A DNA stretch of 64,000 nucleotides from Promicromonospora sukumoe 327MFSha3.1 (GCF_000385135.1 NZ_ARQM01000011.1:868001-932000), one strand, 5' to 3'. Shown: positions 25,194-34,266, counted from the first letter of the stretch. The notes: generated by a model from the letters alone, not told the origin. Made by a program: numbers and translations.

Positions 25194-26362
25194 CAGTTTG
25201 CCTCCTGGTTGCTGCTGCCGACCGTGATCGCGCCGGGCAGGTCGCCCACCGACGCGGTCTTCTCGAAGAAGTGGGGCGCCCGTGCCACCAGCGTCCCCGT
25301 GCGGTAGTAGGGGTCGTCGGGCTGCAGCGGCAGGTCGACGGTGCGGCGCTCGATGCCCGCCTGGTAGATCGCGGTGACCAGCTCGACGGCGCGGCGGCCG
25401 TCGGCGCCCGTGACGGCGGGGACGCGGCGGTCCCGCACGGCCTCGAGCGTGTCCCCGATCTGGCCGTTGTGCCCCAGGTGGGCCAGCGGCTGCCGGGCCG
25501 CGGCCAGCGCCTCGATCTTCGCCACGCGCTCGGGGTTGCCGTCGGGGGAGGGGAAGCCGTTCGGCGAGGCCGCGGAGGCCACCACCTTCCACGGCTGCGA
25601 GACGCGGGCGTCGCGGCCCTGCACCACGATCGCCTGCTCCTCGCCGTGGTGCACCACCGAGCTGGTCACCTCGGCCAGGGCGCGGTCGTACTGCAGCACG
25701 GCCACGGAGAGGTCCTCGACCTCGGCGTTCTCGTGCGCGGCGTTGGTCAGCACGGCGGTGACGGCGCGCGGGGCGCCGAGCATCCACTGCGTCAGGTCGA
25801 GGTGGTGGATCGCGTGGTTCAGCGTGCAGCCGCCGCCCTCCGACTCCCACGTACCGCGCCACCACAGGTCGTAGTACGCCGTGCCGCGCCACCACGCCGA
25901 GTTCACCTGGACGTGCGAGACCGGCCCGGCCAGGCCCGAGTCCAGCACCTCCTTGAGCGTGGCCATGTCGTCGCGGAACCGGTTCTGCGCCACCACGGAC
26001 AGCACGCGGTCGTGCTCGGCGGCGGCCGCGATCATCGCGTCGCACTCCTCCAGCGAGGGCGCCATCGGCTTCTCGACCAGCACGTCGACGCCGGCGCGCA
26101 GCGCCGTGATCGTCAGCTCCGCGTGGGACGACGGCGGCGTCGTGATGCTCACCAGGTCGAGGTCCGGCTCGGCGGCCAGCAGCTCCTCGATGCTCTCGTA
26201 GGCCCGCGCCTCGGGCACCTGGAGCCGGGCCCGCTGCTCCGCGGCCTTGCCCGGGACGATGTCGCAGACCGCGACCACCTCGCACTCCTGCGCGAAGCGA
26301 CGGTATCCCTCGGCGTGCGCACCGGCGATACCGCCGGTCCCGACGATGCCGATCTTGAGCAT
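25193..26362 (-). CDS. Gfo/Idh/MocA family oxidoreductase (first gene of pair)
   Basis: The 389-residue protein starts directly with the NAD-binding motif GIVGTGGIAGAHAEGY (residues 5-20). It has LVEKPMAPS with the catalytic Lys, and GGGCTLNHAIHHLDLTQWMLG with the conserved His-x3-Asp. This is a canonical sugar/inositol dehydrogenase layout. It is the first gene behind a perfect palindromic operator and is followed by a second family member with one base overlap. No sugar ABC transporter or kinase is in the window, so the substrate remains open. Confidence 0.88.
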   Translation of the reverse strand: MLKIGIVGTGGIAGAHAEGYRRFAQECEVVAVCDIVPGKAAEQRARLQVPEARAYESIEELLAAEPDLDLVSITTPPSSHAELTITALRAGVDVLVEKPMAPSLEECDAMIAAAAEHDRVLSVVAQNRFRDDMATLKEVLDSGLAGPVSHVQVNSAWWRGTAYYDLWWRGTWESEGGGCTLNHAIHHLDLTQWMLGAPRAVTAVLTNAAHENAEVEDLSVAVLQYDRALAEVTSSVVHHGEEQAIVVQGRDARVSQPWKVVASAASPNGFPSPDGNPERVAKIEALAAARQPLAHLGHNGQIGDTLEAVRDRRVPAVTGADGRRAVELVTAIYQAGIERRTVDLPLQPDDPYYRTGTLVARAPHFFEKTASVGDLPGAITVGSSNQEAN

Positions 26363-26434
26363 GCTTCCTCCGGTTGGCGTCCTGGACGACGACGGCAGCG
26401 GCGCCGGTCGCGGGAGGCGGTGCGGCGTCGCACA

Positions 26435-26456
26435 TCGCATCATACGTATGATGCGA
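26435..26456. promoter_or_regulatory. LacI-family operator, 22-bp perfect palindrome
   Basis: The half site is TCGCATCATAC, repeated inverted without spacer (26435-26456). It lies 73 bases before the first Gfo/Idh gene and 35 bases after the stop of a LacI regulator on the same strand. TATGAT inside the palindrome could double as a -10 element. Binding by the adjacent regulator is inferred. Confidence 0.75.
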
Positions 26457-26490
26457 CGGTTCATCATCGTCATGTCCGGTGCGCGGGATG

Positions 26491-27489
26491 TCAAGGCCGG
26501 GTCAGGTTTCCCGTCGACTCGCGCCACACCACCCGCTGCAGCGGCGCGGTCGGCGGAGGCGTCTCCTCGTCGCGGACGGCGGCGACCAGCCGGCGCATCG
26601 CGCGCCGCCCCGCCTCGACGAAGTCCACGGGGATCGTGGTGAGCGACGGCATCGTGTACGCGCTGAAGTCGGCGTCGTCCCAGCCGGTGACCACCAGGTC
26701 GCCGGGCACGGACCAGCCGCGCTCCGCCGCCCCGCGCAGCACCCCGAGCGCCACGTAGTCGTTGGCGGCGATCACGGCGAGCGGCGGCGCGTCGTCGGGC
26801 AGGGCGAGCACGGCGTCGCGGCCGGCCTCCGGGGACCAGACGCCGCCCACCACCCCGAGCGACTCGACGCCGTGCCGCTCGACCTCGGCGAGGTAGACGT
26901 CGCGGCGCGAGCGCGCCGACGCGAAGCGCTCGGGCCCGGCCACGTGCAGGAACCGCCGGTGGCCCGCCTCGACGAGGGCCGAGATCACGGTCCCGAGCAG
27001 GCCGGCGTCGGCCAGCTCGCCCGTGGTGCGCAGCTGCTCGTCGAGGGCGGGCTCGGCCACGACCGGCGCGGCGTCGTCGTCGAGGTGGAGCGCCTCGGGG
27101 ACCACGGGGAGGAACGTCAGCACGCCCTCGACCTGGCCACCCCGGGCCAGGTCGACGACGCGTTCGGTGCGGGCCTCGGCGGTCCCGTCCACGCTGTGGG
27201 TGTCCACGGCGTAGCCCGCCTCGGCCGCGACCTCGGCCGCGCCGGTGAGCATGCGCAACCGGTTGTCGACGGTCACGCCGGTGACGACGGCCAGCCGGCC
27301 CGAGCGCTGGGTGCGCATCGACCGTGCGGCGAGGTTCGGCCGGTAGCCCATCGACGCGGCGACGGCCAGCACGTGCTCGCGGGTGCGGGGCGCGATCGTG
27401 CCCTTGCCGGACAGGGCGTAGGAGACCGTCGACTGCGACACCCCGGCGGCGCGCGCGACGTCGTGGCTGGTGGGCTGGCGGGCTGACAT
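26491..27489 (-). CDS. LacI family transcriptional regulator
   Basis: The 332-residue regulator has an N-terminal helix-turn-helix (SHDVARAAGVSQSTVSYALSGKGTIAPRTREHVL) with the hinge MGYRPNLAARSMRT. A periplasmic-binding-protein-like effector domain follows (DALPDD region, VIAANDYVALGVLRGAAERGWSVPGDLVVTGWDD). It is complete and standard length. The perfect palindrome downstream of its stop precedes the Gfo/Idh pair, so it likely represses that operon until a sugar effector binds. ATG 27489 is chosen; the GTG two codons upstream is an alternative. Confidence 0.92.
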   Translation of the reverse strand: MSARQPTSHDVARAAGVSQSTVSYALSGKGTIAPRTREHVLAVAASMGYRPNLAARSMRTQRSGRLAVVTGVTVDNRLRMLTGAAEVAAEAGYAVDTHSVDGTAEARTERVVDLARGGQVEGVLTFLPVVPEALHLDDDAAPVVAEPALDEQLRTTGELADAGLLGTVISALVEAGHRRFLHVAGPERFASARSRRDVYLAEVERHGVESLGVVGGVWSPEAGRDAVLALPDDAPPLAVIAANDYVALGVLRGAAERGWSVPGDLVVTGWDDADFSAYTMPSLTTIPVDFVEAGRRAMRRLVAAVRDEETPPPTAPLQRVVWRESTGNLTRP

Positions 27490-27524
27490 CGACACAGTGT
27501 CCCCTCTGGCCGCCGCCCGCCGCA

Positions 27525-28034
27525 TCAGCTTGCCGGTGCGGCCGGCGGCGGACCGGCCGGGACCGGCTCCTCGAACACCAGCAGCGTGTGGGTGTTCACG
27601 ATGCCGTGCATGCCCTGGATCTGGTCCAGGATCAGGTGCCGCAGGTCGGCGTTGTCGCGGGCGCGGACGAGCAGGACGAGGTCGAACTCCCCGCCGACCA
27701 GGCCGATGTGCTCGACGCCGCGCAGCGTGCGCAGCTCCTCGCGGACCGAGCGCCACTGCGCCTGGTCCAGGTTGACCGTCACGTAGGCCGACGTGCCCAG
27801 CCCGGCCAGCACCGGGTCGATGTCCGCGCGGTAGCCGCGGATCACCCCGGTGGACTCCAGGCGCTGCACCCGGGCATAGGCGTTCGCGCGCGAGATGTGC
27901 AGCTTCTCGGCCAGTGCGCGCATGGACATCCGGCCATCCGTGCGCAGCTCGTCGACGATGCGCTGGTCGACGTCGTCGAGGCCTCCTGCCACTTGTCTCG
28001 CTGCCACGCCCTCAGCCCCTTCTGCGCTGGACAT
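27525..28034 (-). CDS. bkdR: Lrp/AsnC family regulator, probable regulator of the bkd operon
   Basis: The 169-residue protein has an AsnC-type helix-turn-helix (LDDVDQRIVDELRTDGRMSMRALAEKLHISRANAYARVQRLE) and a RAM domain (YVTVNLDQ, then HIGLVGGEFDLVLLVRARD) that binds amino-acid effectors. It is divergent from the branched-chain 2-oxoacid dehydrogenase operon across a 134-base AT-richer region, the classical bkdR arrangement. Branched-chain amino acids or their oxoacids are the likely effectors. The N-terminal extension before LDDVD may be shorter if a downstream GTG is used. Confidence 0.85.
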   Translation of the reverse strand: MSSAEGAEGVAARQVAGGLDDVDQRIVDELRTDGRMSMRALAEKLHISRANAYARVQRLESTGVIRGYRADIDPVLAGLGTSAYVTVNLDQAQWRSVREELRTLRGVEHIGLVGGEFDLVLLVRARDNADLRHLILDQIQGMHGIVNTHTLLVFEEPVPAGPPPAAPAS

Positions 28035-28059
28035 TTGGATCGCGTTACCCAGCCATGAC

Positions 28060-28165
28060 TGGACGAGTTCTCGGATTCTCGCCGTTGATGGAATCCGAAT
28101 GGAAGTTTGACCAGTATATCTACATGGTGATCAACGAAGATCTCATGCTCCCCACAAGGGAGCCG
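28060..28165. promoter_or_regulatory. Divergent bkdR/bkd control region and ribosome binding site
   Basis: This stretch is notably AT-richer than its surroundings (for example TTTGACCAGTATATCTACAT around 28106-28125) and separates the Lrp and E1 alpha starts. TTGACC on plus and TATACT on minus are possible promoter elements. AAGGGAG (28156-28162), six bases before ATG 28169, decides the E1 alpha start. An Lrp-type binding site here is inferred. Confidence 0.5.
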
Positions 28166-28168
28166 GTC

Positions 28169-29260
28169 ATGCTGCTCGATCCGGAGGGGCGGCCGACCGC
28201 CGGCGACGGGGCGGCGCTGCCCGCGCCCGACGACCTGGTTCGCGGCCTCGCGGGCATGGTCGCCGCCCGCCGGTTCAACGAGCAGTCCTCGGTGCTGGTG
28301 CGGCAGGGCAGGCTGGCGGTGTACCCCTCCTCCTACGGGCAGGAGGCGTGCCAGGTCGCCGCCGCGCAGGTGCTCGACGACGGGGACTGGCTCTTCCCGA
28401 CCTACCGGGACACCGCGGCCGCCGTCGCCCGCGGCGTCGACCCGGTCGAGGTGCTCGGGCTGCTCAAGGGCGACTGGCACTCGGGGTACGACCCGTACGA
28501 GCGCCGCGTGGCGCCCCTGGCGACGCCGCTGGCCACGCAGCTCCCGCACGCCGTGGGGGTGGCGCACGCCGGGCGGCTGCGCGGGGAGCCCACCGTGGTG
28601 CTCGCGATGTGCGGCGACGGTGCCACGAGCGAGGGCGACTTCCACGAGGCGCTGAACTTCGCCGCCGTCTTCCGGGCGCCGGTCGTGTTCTTCGTGCAGA
28701 ACAACCAGTACGCCATCTCGGTGCCGCTGTCCCGGCAGAGCGCCGCGCCCTCGCTCGCGCACAAGGGCGTGGGTTACGGCGTGCCCGGCGAGCTCGTGGA
28801 CGGCAACGACCTCGCCGCGCTGCTGGCCGTGCTGTCCGCGGCGGTCGGGCGCGCGCGGTCCGGGGCGGGACCGCAGCTCGTCGAGGGCCGCACCTACCGC
28901 ATGCAGGCCCACACCAACGCCGACGACGCGACCCGCTACCGCACCGACGCCGAGGTCGCGGCCTGGGCGGACCGAGACCCGCTGCGGCGGCTGGACGCCT
29001 ACCTGCGCACGCAGGGCCTGCTCGACGACGCACGCGCCGCCGCGCACGCCGACGCGGCCGAGCGGCTGGCTCGGCACACCCGGGACGGCATCAACGTCGA
29101 CGTCGTGCCCGACCCCGCGGACCTGTTCGCCCACGTCTACTCCCGCCCGACGCCGCAGCTCGTCGAGCAGCTCGCGCAGGTCAGGGACGAGCTGAGCCGG
29201 GACGAGCCGAGCCCGGACGCGACCGGCGCGGACGCGCCGAACCGAGCGGAGGCCCGCTGA
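28169..29260 (+). CDS. bkdA: Branched-chain 2-oxoacid (or pyruvate) dehydrogenase E1 alpha
   Basis: This 363-residue protein is the thiamine-diphosphate-binding alpha chain of a 2-oxoacid dehydrogenase E1. The ThDP motif runs from GDGATSEGDFHEALN (G149) to QNN at 177-179. YPSSYGQEA, FPTYRDTAAAV and AHTNADDATRYR with the phosphorylation-loop region also fit. The ATG at 28169 has AAGGGAG upstream; longer in-frame starts at 28145 and 28088 would translate through the control region. Stop and the E1 beta start overlap. The divergent Lrp regulator favours branched-chain oxoacids over pyruvate as substrate, but sequence alone cannot settle this. Confidence 0.9.
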   Translation: MLLDPEGRPTAGDGAALPAPDDLVRGLAGMVAARRFNEQSSVLVRQGRLAVYPSSYGQEACQVAAAQVLDDGDWLFPTYRDTAAAVARGVDPVEVLGLLKGDWHSGYDPYERRVAPLATPLATQLPHAVGVAHAGRLRGEPTVVLAMCGDGATSEGDFHEALNFAAVFRAPVVFFVQNNQYAISVPLSRQSAAPSLAHKGVGYGVPGELVDGNDLAALLAVLSAAVGRARSGAGPQLVEGRTYRMQAHTNADDATRYRTDAEVAAWADRDPLRRLDAYLRTQGLLDDARAAAHADAAERLARHTRDGINVDVVPDPADLFAHVYSRPTPQLVEQLAQVRDELSRDEPSPDATGADAPNRAEAR

Positions 29261-30261
29261 TGACCAGCACCGCGGTGGAGCACGAGACGCTCAGCACGGC
29301 CCAGGCGATCAACCGCGCCCTGCGCGACGCCCTGACCGAGGACCCGACGGTGCTCGTCTTCGGCGAGGACGTCGGCGCGCTCGGCGGGGTCTTCCGGGTC
29401 ACCGACGGGCTCACCGCCGAGTTCGGGGAGGACCGCTGCTTCGACACCCCGCTGGCCGAGGCCGGGATCGCGGGGTTCGCCGTAGGGCTCGCGATGAACG
29501 GCATGCGGCCGGTGATCGAGATGCAGTTCGACGCGTTCGCGTACCCCGCGTTCGAGCAGGTCGTGAGCCACATCGCCAAGATGCGGAACCGGACCCGCGG
29601 CCGCGTCGAGCTGCCCCTGGTCATCCGGGTCCCGTACGCCGGTGGCGTGGGCGGCGTTGAGCACCACAGCGACTCGTCGGAGTCGTACTACGCGCACACG
29701 CCCGGGCTGCACGTGGTGGCGCCGTCGAACCCCGCGGACGCCTACCGGCTGCTGCGCGAGGCGATCGCCTCGCCGGACCCGGTGGTCTTCCTCGAACCCA
29801 AGAAGCTCTACTGGGCCAAGGGTGAGGTCTCCTTCGGGGGCGGCGAGCCGGGCATCGGCACGGCCGTGGTGCGCCGCGAGGGCACCGACGCCACCCTGAT
29901 CGCGTACGGCCCGTCCGTCCCCGTGGCGCTCGACGCCGCCGAGGCCGCCGCGCGCGACGGCCGCAGCCTCCAGGTGGTGGACCTGCGCTCGATCGTGCCG
30001 TTCGACGACGCCACGGTCTGCGCGGCCGTCGAGTCGACCGGGCGCGCCGTGGTGATCGCCGAGGCCGCCGGGTTCGCCAGCGTCGCCTCCGAGATCGCGG
30101 CCCGGGTGAGCGAGCGCTGCTTCCACTCGCTGGCCGCGCCGGTGCGCCGCGTCACCGGGTTCGACATCCCGTACCCGCCGCCCAAGCTGGAGCACCTCCA
30201 GCTCCCGTCCGTGGACCGGATCCTCGACGCCGTCGACGACCTGCAGTGGGAGGACGCATGA
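29260..30261 (+). CDS. bkdB: Branched-chain 2-oxoacid (or pyruvate) dehydrogenase E1 beta
   Basis: The 333-residue beta chain has the expected landmarks: FGEDVGALGGVFRVTDGL near residue 28, CFDTPLAEAGIAGFAVGLA, IEMQFDAFAYPAFEQ, and the transketolase C-domain DLRSIVPFDDATV and VTGFDIPYPPPKLE. It pairs with E1 alpha to form the heterotetramer that decarboxylates the oxoacid and acylates E2. ATG overlaps the E1 alpha stop by one base, and its own stop overlaps the E2 start. Confidence 0.92.
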   Translation: MTSTAVEHETLSTAQAINRALRDALTEDPTVLVFGEDVGALGGVFRVTDGLTAEFGEDRCFDTPLAEAGIAGFAVGLAMNGMRPVIEMQFDAFAYPAFEQVVSHIAKMRNRTRGRVELPLVIRVPYAGGVGGVEHHSDSSESYYAHTPGLHVVAPSNPADAYRLLREAIASPDPVVFLEPKKLYWAKGEVSFGGGEPGIGTAVVRREGTDATLIAYGPSVPVALDAAEAAARDGRSLQVVDLRSIVPFDDATVCAAVESTGRAVVIAEAAGFASVASEIAARVSERCFHSLAAPVRRVTGFDIPYPPPKLEHLQLPSVDRILDAVDDLQWEDA

Positions 30262-31712
30262 GGGCCACCGCGACCGAGCAGACGTTCCTGCTGCCCGACC
30301 TCGGCGAGGGGCTCACCGAGGCCGAGGTGGTGCAGTGGCTGGTCGCCGCGGGCGACGTCGTCGCCGTCGACCAGCCGGTGGTCGAGGTCGAGACGGCCAA
30401 GTCCGTGGTGGAGGTGCCGTGCCCGTACGCCGGGCGCGTGGGCGTGCTGCACGCCGCCGAGGGGGAGTGCGTCGAGGTGGGGCGGCCGCTGATCACGATC
30501 GCGGCGGAGGGCGAGGCGACGCCGGAGCCCGAACCCCAGGCGACGCCGGAGCCCGACCCCGCCGCCGAGGCGTACCGCACCGAGGAGCAGGCCGGGTCCG
30601 GCAACGTGCTGGTCGGGTACGGGACGTCGGCGCATCCGGGCGCGGGGCGACGGCGCCGGCCGCGGGGGGCGCGGCCGACGGCGCCCGCCGCGCCGGCGCT
30701 CGCGGTTCCCGCTCCGGCCGCGCCGCTCGCCGCGGCCCCGGCCGCGCCGCCCTCGGCAACGGCCGTGCTCGCCGCCGGCGACGGGCGCGCCGCCCCCGGC
30801 AACGGCCGTGCCGCCTCCGGCGAGGCCCACGACAGCCGTCCCGTCCGCGTGATCTCGCCGATCGTCCGGCGGCTGGCCCGCGAGGCGGGACTGGACCTGC
30901 GCGCCGTCCCGCCGACGGGTGCGGGCGGCACCGTGACCCGGTCGGACGTGCGCGCCGCGATCGAGCGCGCCCGGGCGACGTCGGCCCCGGTCGGACTCCC
31001 GACAGAGACCCCCGAGACCCCCGGCGAGCACCGCATCCCGCTCGGCGGCTTCCGGCGCGCGGCGTCCCGGGTGCTCTCGCGCAGCCGCGCGGAGATCCCC
31101 GAGGCGACGGTCTGGGTCGACGTCGACGCGACCGCCCTCTGGGACCTGCGCGAGGCGACCCGCCGGCCCGACGACCCCGGCCCGGGCCTGCTGGCCCACA
31201 TCGCCCGGTTCGTCGTCTCCGCCCTGGCCGACCACCCCGTGCTCAACGCGCGGTTCGACGCCGAGCGCGACGAGATCGTCGTGTCCGACACGGTCAACCT
31301 GGGCATCGCCGTCCAGGGGGAGAACGGGCTGGTCGCCCCTGCCGTGCTCGGCGCCGACGCGCTGACCACGCGCGAGCTCGACGTGGCCCTGCGCGACCTC
31401 ACCACGCGCGCCCGCGCGGGCCGGGCCACGCCCGAGGAGCTGACCGCCGGCACGTTCACGCTGAACAACTACGGCAGCCTCGGCGTCGACGGCAGTGCGG
31501 CGATCATCAACCACCCGCAGGTCGCGATCCTGGGGTTCGGCCGGGTCATCGACCGGCCGTGGGTCGTCGACGGCCAGATCGTGCCGCGCAAGATCACGCA
31601 GATGTCCTTCGTCTTCGACCACCGGGTGTGCGACGGCGCGACGGCGGCGGGCTTCATGCGCCAGGTGGCGGACGCGATCGAGAACCCGCTCCCGGCACTG
31701 GTCCGCCTGTGA
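30258..31712 (+). CDS. bkdC: Dihydrolipoamide acyltransferase E2 of the 2-oxoacid dehydrogenase
   Basis: The 484-residue E2 has a single N-terminal lipoyl domain with K48 in VETAKSVVEVP, a long Ala/Pro-rich linker, a peripheral subunit-binding domain (ISPIVRRLAREAGLDLRAV, then GTVTRSDVRAAIE) and a C-terminal acyltransferase domain with the active-site motif DHRVCDG (H455). All catalytic parts are present. No E3 lipoamide dehydrogenase is adjacent, so the complex must use an E3 encoded elsewhere. Confidence 0.93.
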   Translation: MRATATEQTFLLPDLGEGLTEAEVVQWLVAAGDVVAVDQPVVEVETAKSVVEVPCPYAGRVGVLHAAEGECVEVGRPLITIAAEGEATPEPEPQATPEPDPAAEAYRTEEQAGSGNVLVGYGTSAHPGAGRRRRPRGARPTAPAAPALAVPAPAAPLAAAPAAPPSATAVLAAGDGRAAPGNGRAASGEAHDSRPVRVISPIVRRLAREAGLDLRAVPPTGAGGTVTRSDVRAAIERARATSAPVGLPTETPETPGEHRIPLGGFRRAASRVLSRSRAEIPEATVWVDVDATALWDLREATRRPDDPGPGLLAHIARFVVSALADHPVLNARFDAERDEIVVSDTVNLGIAVQGENGLVAPAVLGADALTTRELDVALRDLTTRARAGRATPEELTAGTFTLNNYGSLGVDGSAAIINHPQVAILGFGRVIDRPWVVDGQIVPRKITQMSFVFDHRVCDGATAAGFMRQVADAIENPLPALVRL

Positions 31713-31730
31713 CGCCGTCCTGAGTCGGAT

Positions 31731-31789
31731 TCAGCAGGCCGCCGGCGGCCGTTACCCGGGGGACAACGGCCGCCCGCGGCCTGCTGAAC
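31731..31789. terminator. Long bidirectional terminator hairpin
   Basis: TTCAGCAGGCCGC.. at 31731 pairs with ..GCGGCCTGCTGAA ending at 31789, and an inner GGCGGCCGTT/AACGGCCGCC stem continues it. It separates the convergent bkd and paa operons. Confidence 0.75.
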
Positions 31790-31814
31790 CTGAGTCAGTC
31801 GGACCGGCCCCGGC

Positions 31815-32585
31815 TCAGTGCCCCGTGAACCGGGGCGGGCGCTTCTCCTGGAAGGCCGCGAAGCCCTCCCGGTAATCGCCCGTCTCGCTCAGGGCGCCCT
31901 GGGCCTCGTTCTCGTGCGCGACCGCCGCCCAGAACGCCACGCGCTCGTCGCGCAGCTCCGTGACCAGGCGCTTCGACGCCAGGAAGGCGCTCGTCGGACC
32001 CTGCGCCACCCGCTCCACCCGGGTCCGCGTGAAGTCGAGCAGCTCCGCCCCGGGCACCGCGCGGGAGAACAGCCCGGCGGCCACCGCCTCGGCGCCGCTC
32101 ATCAGCTCGCCCGTGTAGACCAGGTCGAGCGTCCGGTGCGCGCCCAGCCGGTCGAAGAACAGCGCGTGCCCACCCGAGTCGAGCGTGGCCCCGAGGTTCG
32201 CGAACGGCGAGCCGATCTTCGCGTCGTCGGCCACATAGACGACGTCGGTGGCGATCAGGAGGCCCAGGCCGACGCCCAGGCACGCGCCGTGCGCTGCCGC
32301 GAACGTCGGCGCCGGGAACGCGGCCATGCGCCAGAGCAGCGGCGTCACCCGGTTGCGCAGGTAGCCCAGGGCGTCGTCCGTGCCGGGGTCGACGCCGGAG
32401 ATGTCCCGGCCCGCGCAGAACGCCCGGCCCTCGCCGCGCAACAGCAGCGCCCGCACCCCGGCCGCCTCGGCCTCGCGGTAGGCGTCGTCCAGGTCGGCCA
32501 GCGCGGTCTCGTCCAGGGCGTTCAGCCTGCCGGGGGCGTCGAGCACCACCTCCGCGACGTCGTCCTTGACGGTCAGCGTGATCAT
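31815..32585 (-). CDS. paaG: Enoyl-CoA hydratase/isomerase, probable PaaG-type 1,2-epoxyphenylacetyl-CoA isomerase
   Basis: This 256-residue crotonase-fold protein has an oxyanion-hole region GEGRAFCAGRDISG near residue 51 and GACLGVGLGLLIATDVVYVADDAKIGSPFANLG near 100, with an Asp in the active-site loop (GATLDSGG). It is the last gene of the paaABCDE operon and its ATG overlaps the paaE stop. The position implies isomerisation of ring-epoxide phenylacetyl-CoA to oxepin-CoA (PaaG). A second crotonase gene on the other arm would then be PaaF. The G/F assignment is by context, not by diagnostic residues. Confidence 0.75.
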   Translation of the reverse strand: MITLTVKDDVAEVVLDAPGRLNALDETALADLDDAYREAEAAGVRALLLRGEGRAFCAGRDISGVDPGTDDALGYLRNRVTPLLWRMAAFPAPTFAAAHGACLGVGLGLLIATDVVYVADDAKIGSPFANLGATLDSGGHALFFDRLGAHRTLDLVYTGELMSGAEAVAAGLFSRAVPGAELLDFTRTRVERVAQGPTSAFLASKRLVTELRDERVAFWAAVAHENEAQGALSETGDYREGFAAFQEKRPPRFTGH

Positions 32586-33721
32586 GAGTCGTAGTCCACG
32601 GAGATCTCCTTGCTGGTGGGGATCGCTTGACAGGTCAGCACGTACCCGCGGGCCAGCTCCTCGGGTTCGAGGGCGTAGTTCTCCGCCATCTCGACCGTGC
32701 CCGAGACCAGTTTGGCCCGGCAGGTGCCGCAGACGCCGCCCGCACACGCGAACGGCACGTCGCCGCGTACCCGGAGTGCCGCGTTCAGCACGCTCTCGCG
32801 CGCGCCGGCCGGGGTGGTCACCGTCGCCGTCGTGCTGTCGAGGCGGAACGAGATCGAGTGCGACTCCTCGTCCGGCGCGCCCCCGGCCGGCGGGACACCC
32901 CGGGGCGCCGTCGGCCGGTCGGGGCGGCCCGTGGTGAACAGCTCGTGCCGCACGCGCTCCGGCGGCACCCCCAGGTCCGTCAGCACCGCGCGGCAGGCCT
33001 GCACCACCTCGAACGGCCCGCACAGGAACCACTCGTCCACGTCGTCCGGCCCGATCAGCGACGTCATGATGCGGCGCAGCCGCTCGGCGTCGAGCCGGCC
33101 CGACAGCAGCTCGGCGCCCCGGCGCTCGCGGGTGAGCACGTGGTGCAGGGCCAGCCGGGCGGGGTAGCGGTCCTTGAGGTCGGCGAGCTCGTCCACGAAC
33201 ATCGTGTCCGTGGTGGTCCGGTTGGAGTAGACCAGGTCGAACGTGCTGTCCGGCGCGGAGCCCAGCGTGTGCTCCACGAGCGACATCATCGGCGTGATGC
33301 CGGAGCCTGCCGCGATGCCGACCACGCGCCCGCCCTGACCCGGCGGCCGGTGGGAGACGAACAGGCCCTCGGGGCTCATCACGTCCAGCGTCATCCCGGG
33401 CGTGAGGTGGTCGATCGCCCACGGCGAGAACAGCCCGCCCATGTCGCGCTTGATGCCCACCTTGAGCGACCCGGCCACCGGAGCCTGGCAGATCGAGTAG
33501 GTGCGGCGCACCTCCTCGCCCCCCACCCGGGCGCGGACGGCGATGTACTGCCCCGGCGCGTAGGTGTACGCCTCGGCCAGCTCGTCGGGGATCTCGAACG
33601 TCACCTCGATCGCGTCCGCCGTCAGCGGCCGCACAGCGGCCACGGTGAGCGGGTGGAACCGGGCCCGGCGCCGCGCGGGCGCTCCGGACACAGCCGGCAC
33701 GGGCGCGTCGGCGAGCGGCAT
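32582..33721 (-). CDS. paaE: Phenylacetyl-CoA epoxidase reductase subunit PaaE
   Basis: The 379-residue reductase has an FAD-binding domain (YAPGQYIAVRA, RRTYSICQAP), an NAD-binding domain (GIAAGSGITPMMSLVEHTL, WFLCGPFEVV) and a C-terminal plant-type 2Fe-2S ferredoxin with CAGGVCGTC and a later LTCQA cysteine. It passes electrons from NADPH to the PaaAC di-iron oxygenase. Start ATG 33721 overlaps the paaD stop region, and it is co-transcribed with paaA-D. Confidence 0.95.
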   Translation of the reverse strand: MPLADAPVPAVSGAPARRRARFHPLTVAAVRPLTADAIEVTFEIPDELAEAYTYAPGQYIAVRARVGGEEVRRTYSICQAPVAGSLKVGIKRDMGGLFSPWAIDHLTPGMTLDVMSPEGLFVSHRPPGQGGRVVGIAAGSGITPMMSLVEHTLGSAPDSTFDLVYSNRTTTDTMFVDELADLKDRYPARLALHHVLTRERRGAELLSGRLDAERLRRIMTSLIGPDDVDEWFLCGPFEVVQACRAVLTDLGVPPERVRHELFTTGRPDRPTAPRGVPPAGGAPDEESHSISFRLDSTTATVTTPAGARESVLNAALRVRGDVPFACAGGVCGTCRAKLVSGTVEMAENYALEPEELARGYVLTCQAIPTSKEISVDYDS

Positions 33722-34266
33722 CAGTGCTCCTTGAAGTGGTCGAAGGGCTCCCCGCAGCGCCGGCACACCCACAGCGCCTTGCACGACGTCGACCCGAACC
33801 GCGTCAGCTCGCGCGTGTGCAACGACCCGCACCGCGGGCACCGGATGCCGAGGTCCAGCGAGACGACGCCGCCCGCGCGCCGTGCCGGGGGCGCGATCCC
33901 GAACTCGGCGAGCTTGCGCCGCCCGGCGTCGCTCATCCAGTCGGTGGTCCACGCGGGGGAGAGCACCACGTTCACGCGGGCGCCCGGGAACCCGTGCTCG
34001 GCGAGCGCGACCACGACGTCGTCCCGGATCGCGTCGACGGCGGGGCAGCCCGAGTAGGTGGGCGTGATGTCCACGACCGGCGCGCCGTCCACGAACCGCA
34101 CGCCGCGCAGCACGCCCAGGTCCTCGATGGACAGCACCGGGACCTCGGGGTCGGTCACGGCCGCGGCGGCGTCCCACGCCGCGCGCTCCGGACCCGCCGC
34201 GGGGCGGGGCCGGGCGACCTGCTCGACGGGAGCGCCGACGGCGCCCTTCACCGCTCCGCCCGTCAC
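33721..34266 (-). CDS. paaD: PaaD, Fe-S assembly-type factor for the epoxidase
   Basis: The 181-residue protein has a MIP18/DUF59 domain (VTDPEVPVLSIEDLGVLRGV, then ITPTYSGCPAVDAIRDDV) followed by a C-terminal zinc ribbon with CPRCGS and CRRCGE. PaaD is needed for phenylacetyl-CoA epoxidase activity in vivo, probably for iron-sulfur or di-iron centre maturation. GTG 34266 overlaps the paaC stop (GTGA); GTG 34269 is an equally valid reading. Confidence 0.93.
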   Translation of the reverse strand: MTGGAVKGAVGAPVEQVARPRPAAGPERAAWDAAAAVTDPEVPVLSIEDLGVLRGVRFVDGAPVVDITPTYSGCPAVDAIRDDVVVALAEHGFPGARVNVVLSPAWTTDWMSDAGRRKLAEFGIAPPARRAGGVVSLDLGIRCPRCGSLHTRELTRFGSTSCKALWVCRRCGEPFDHFKEH

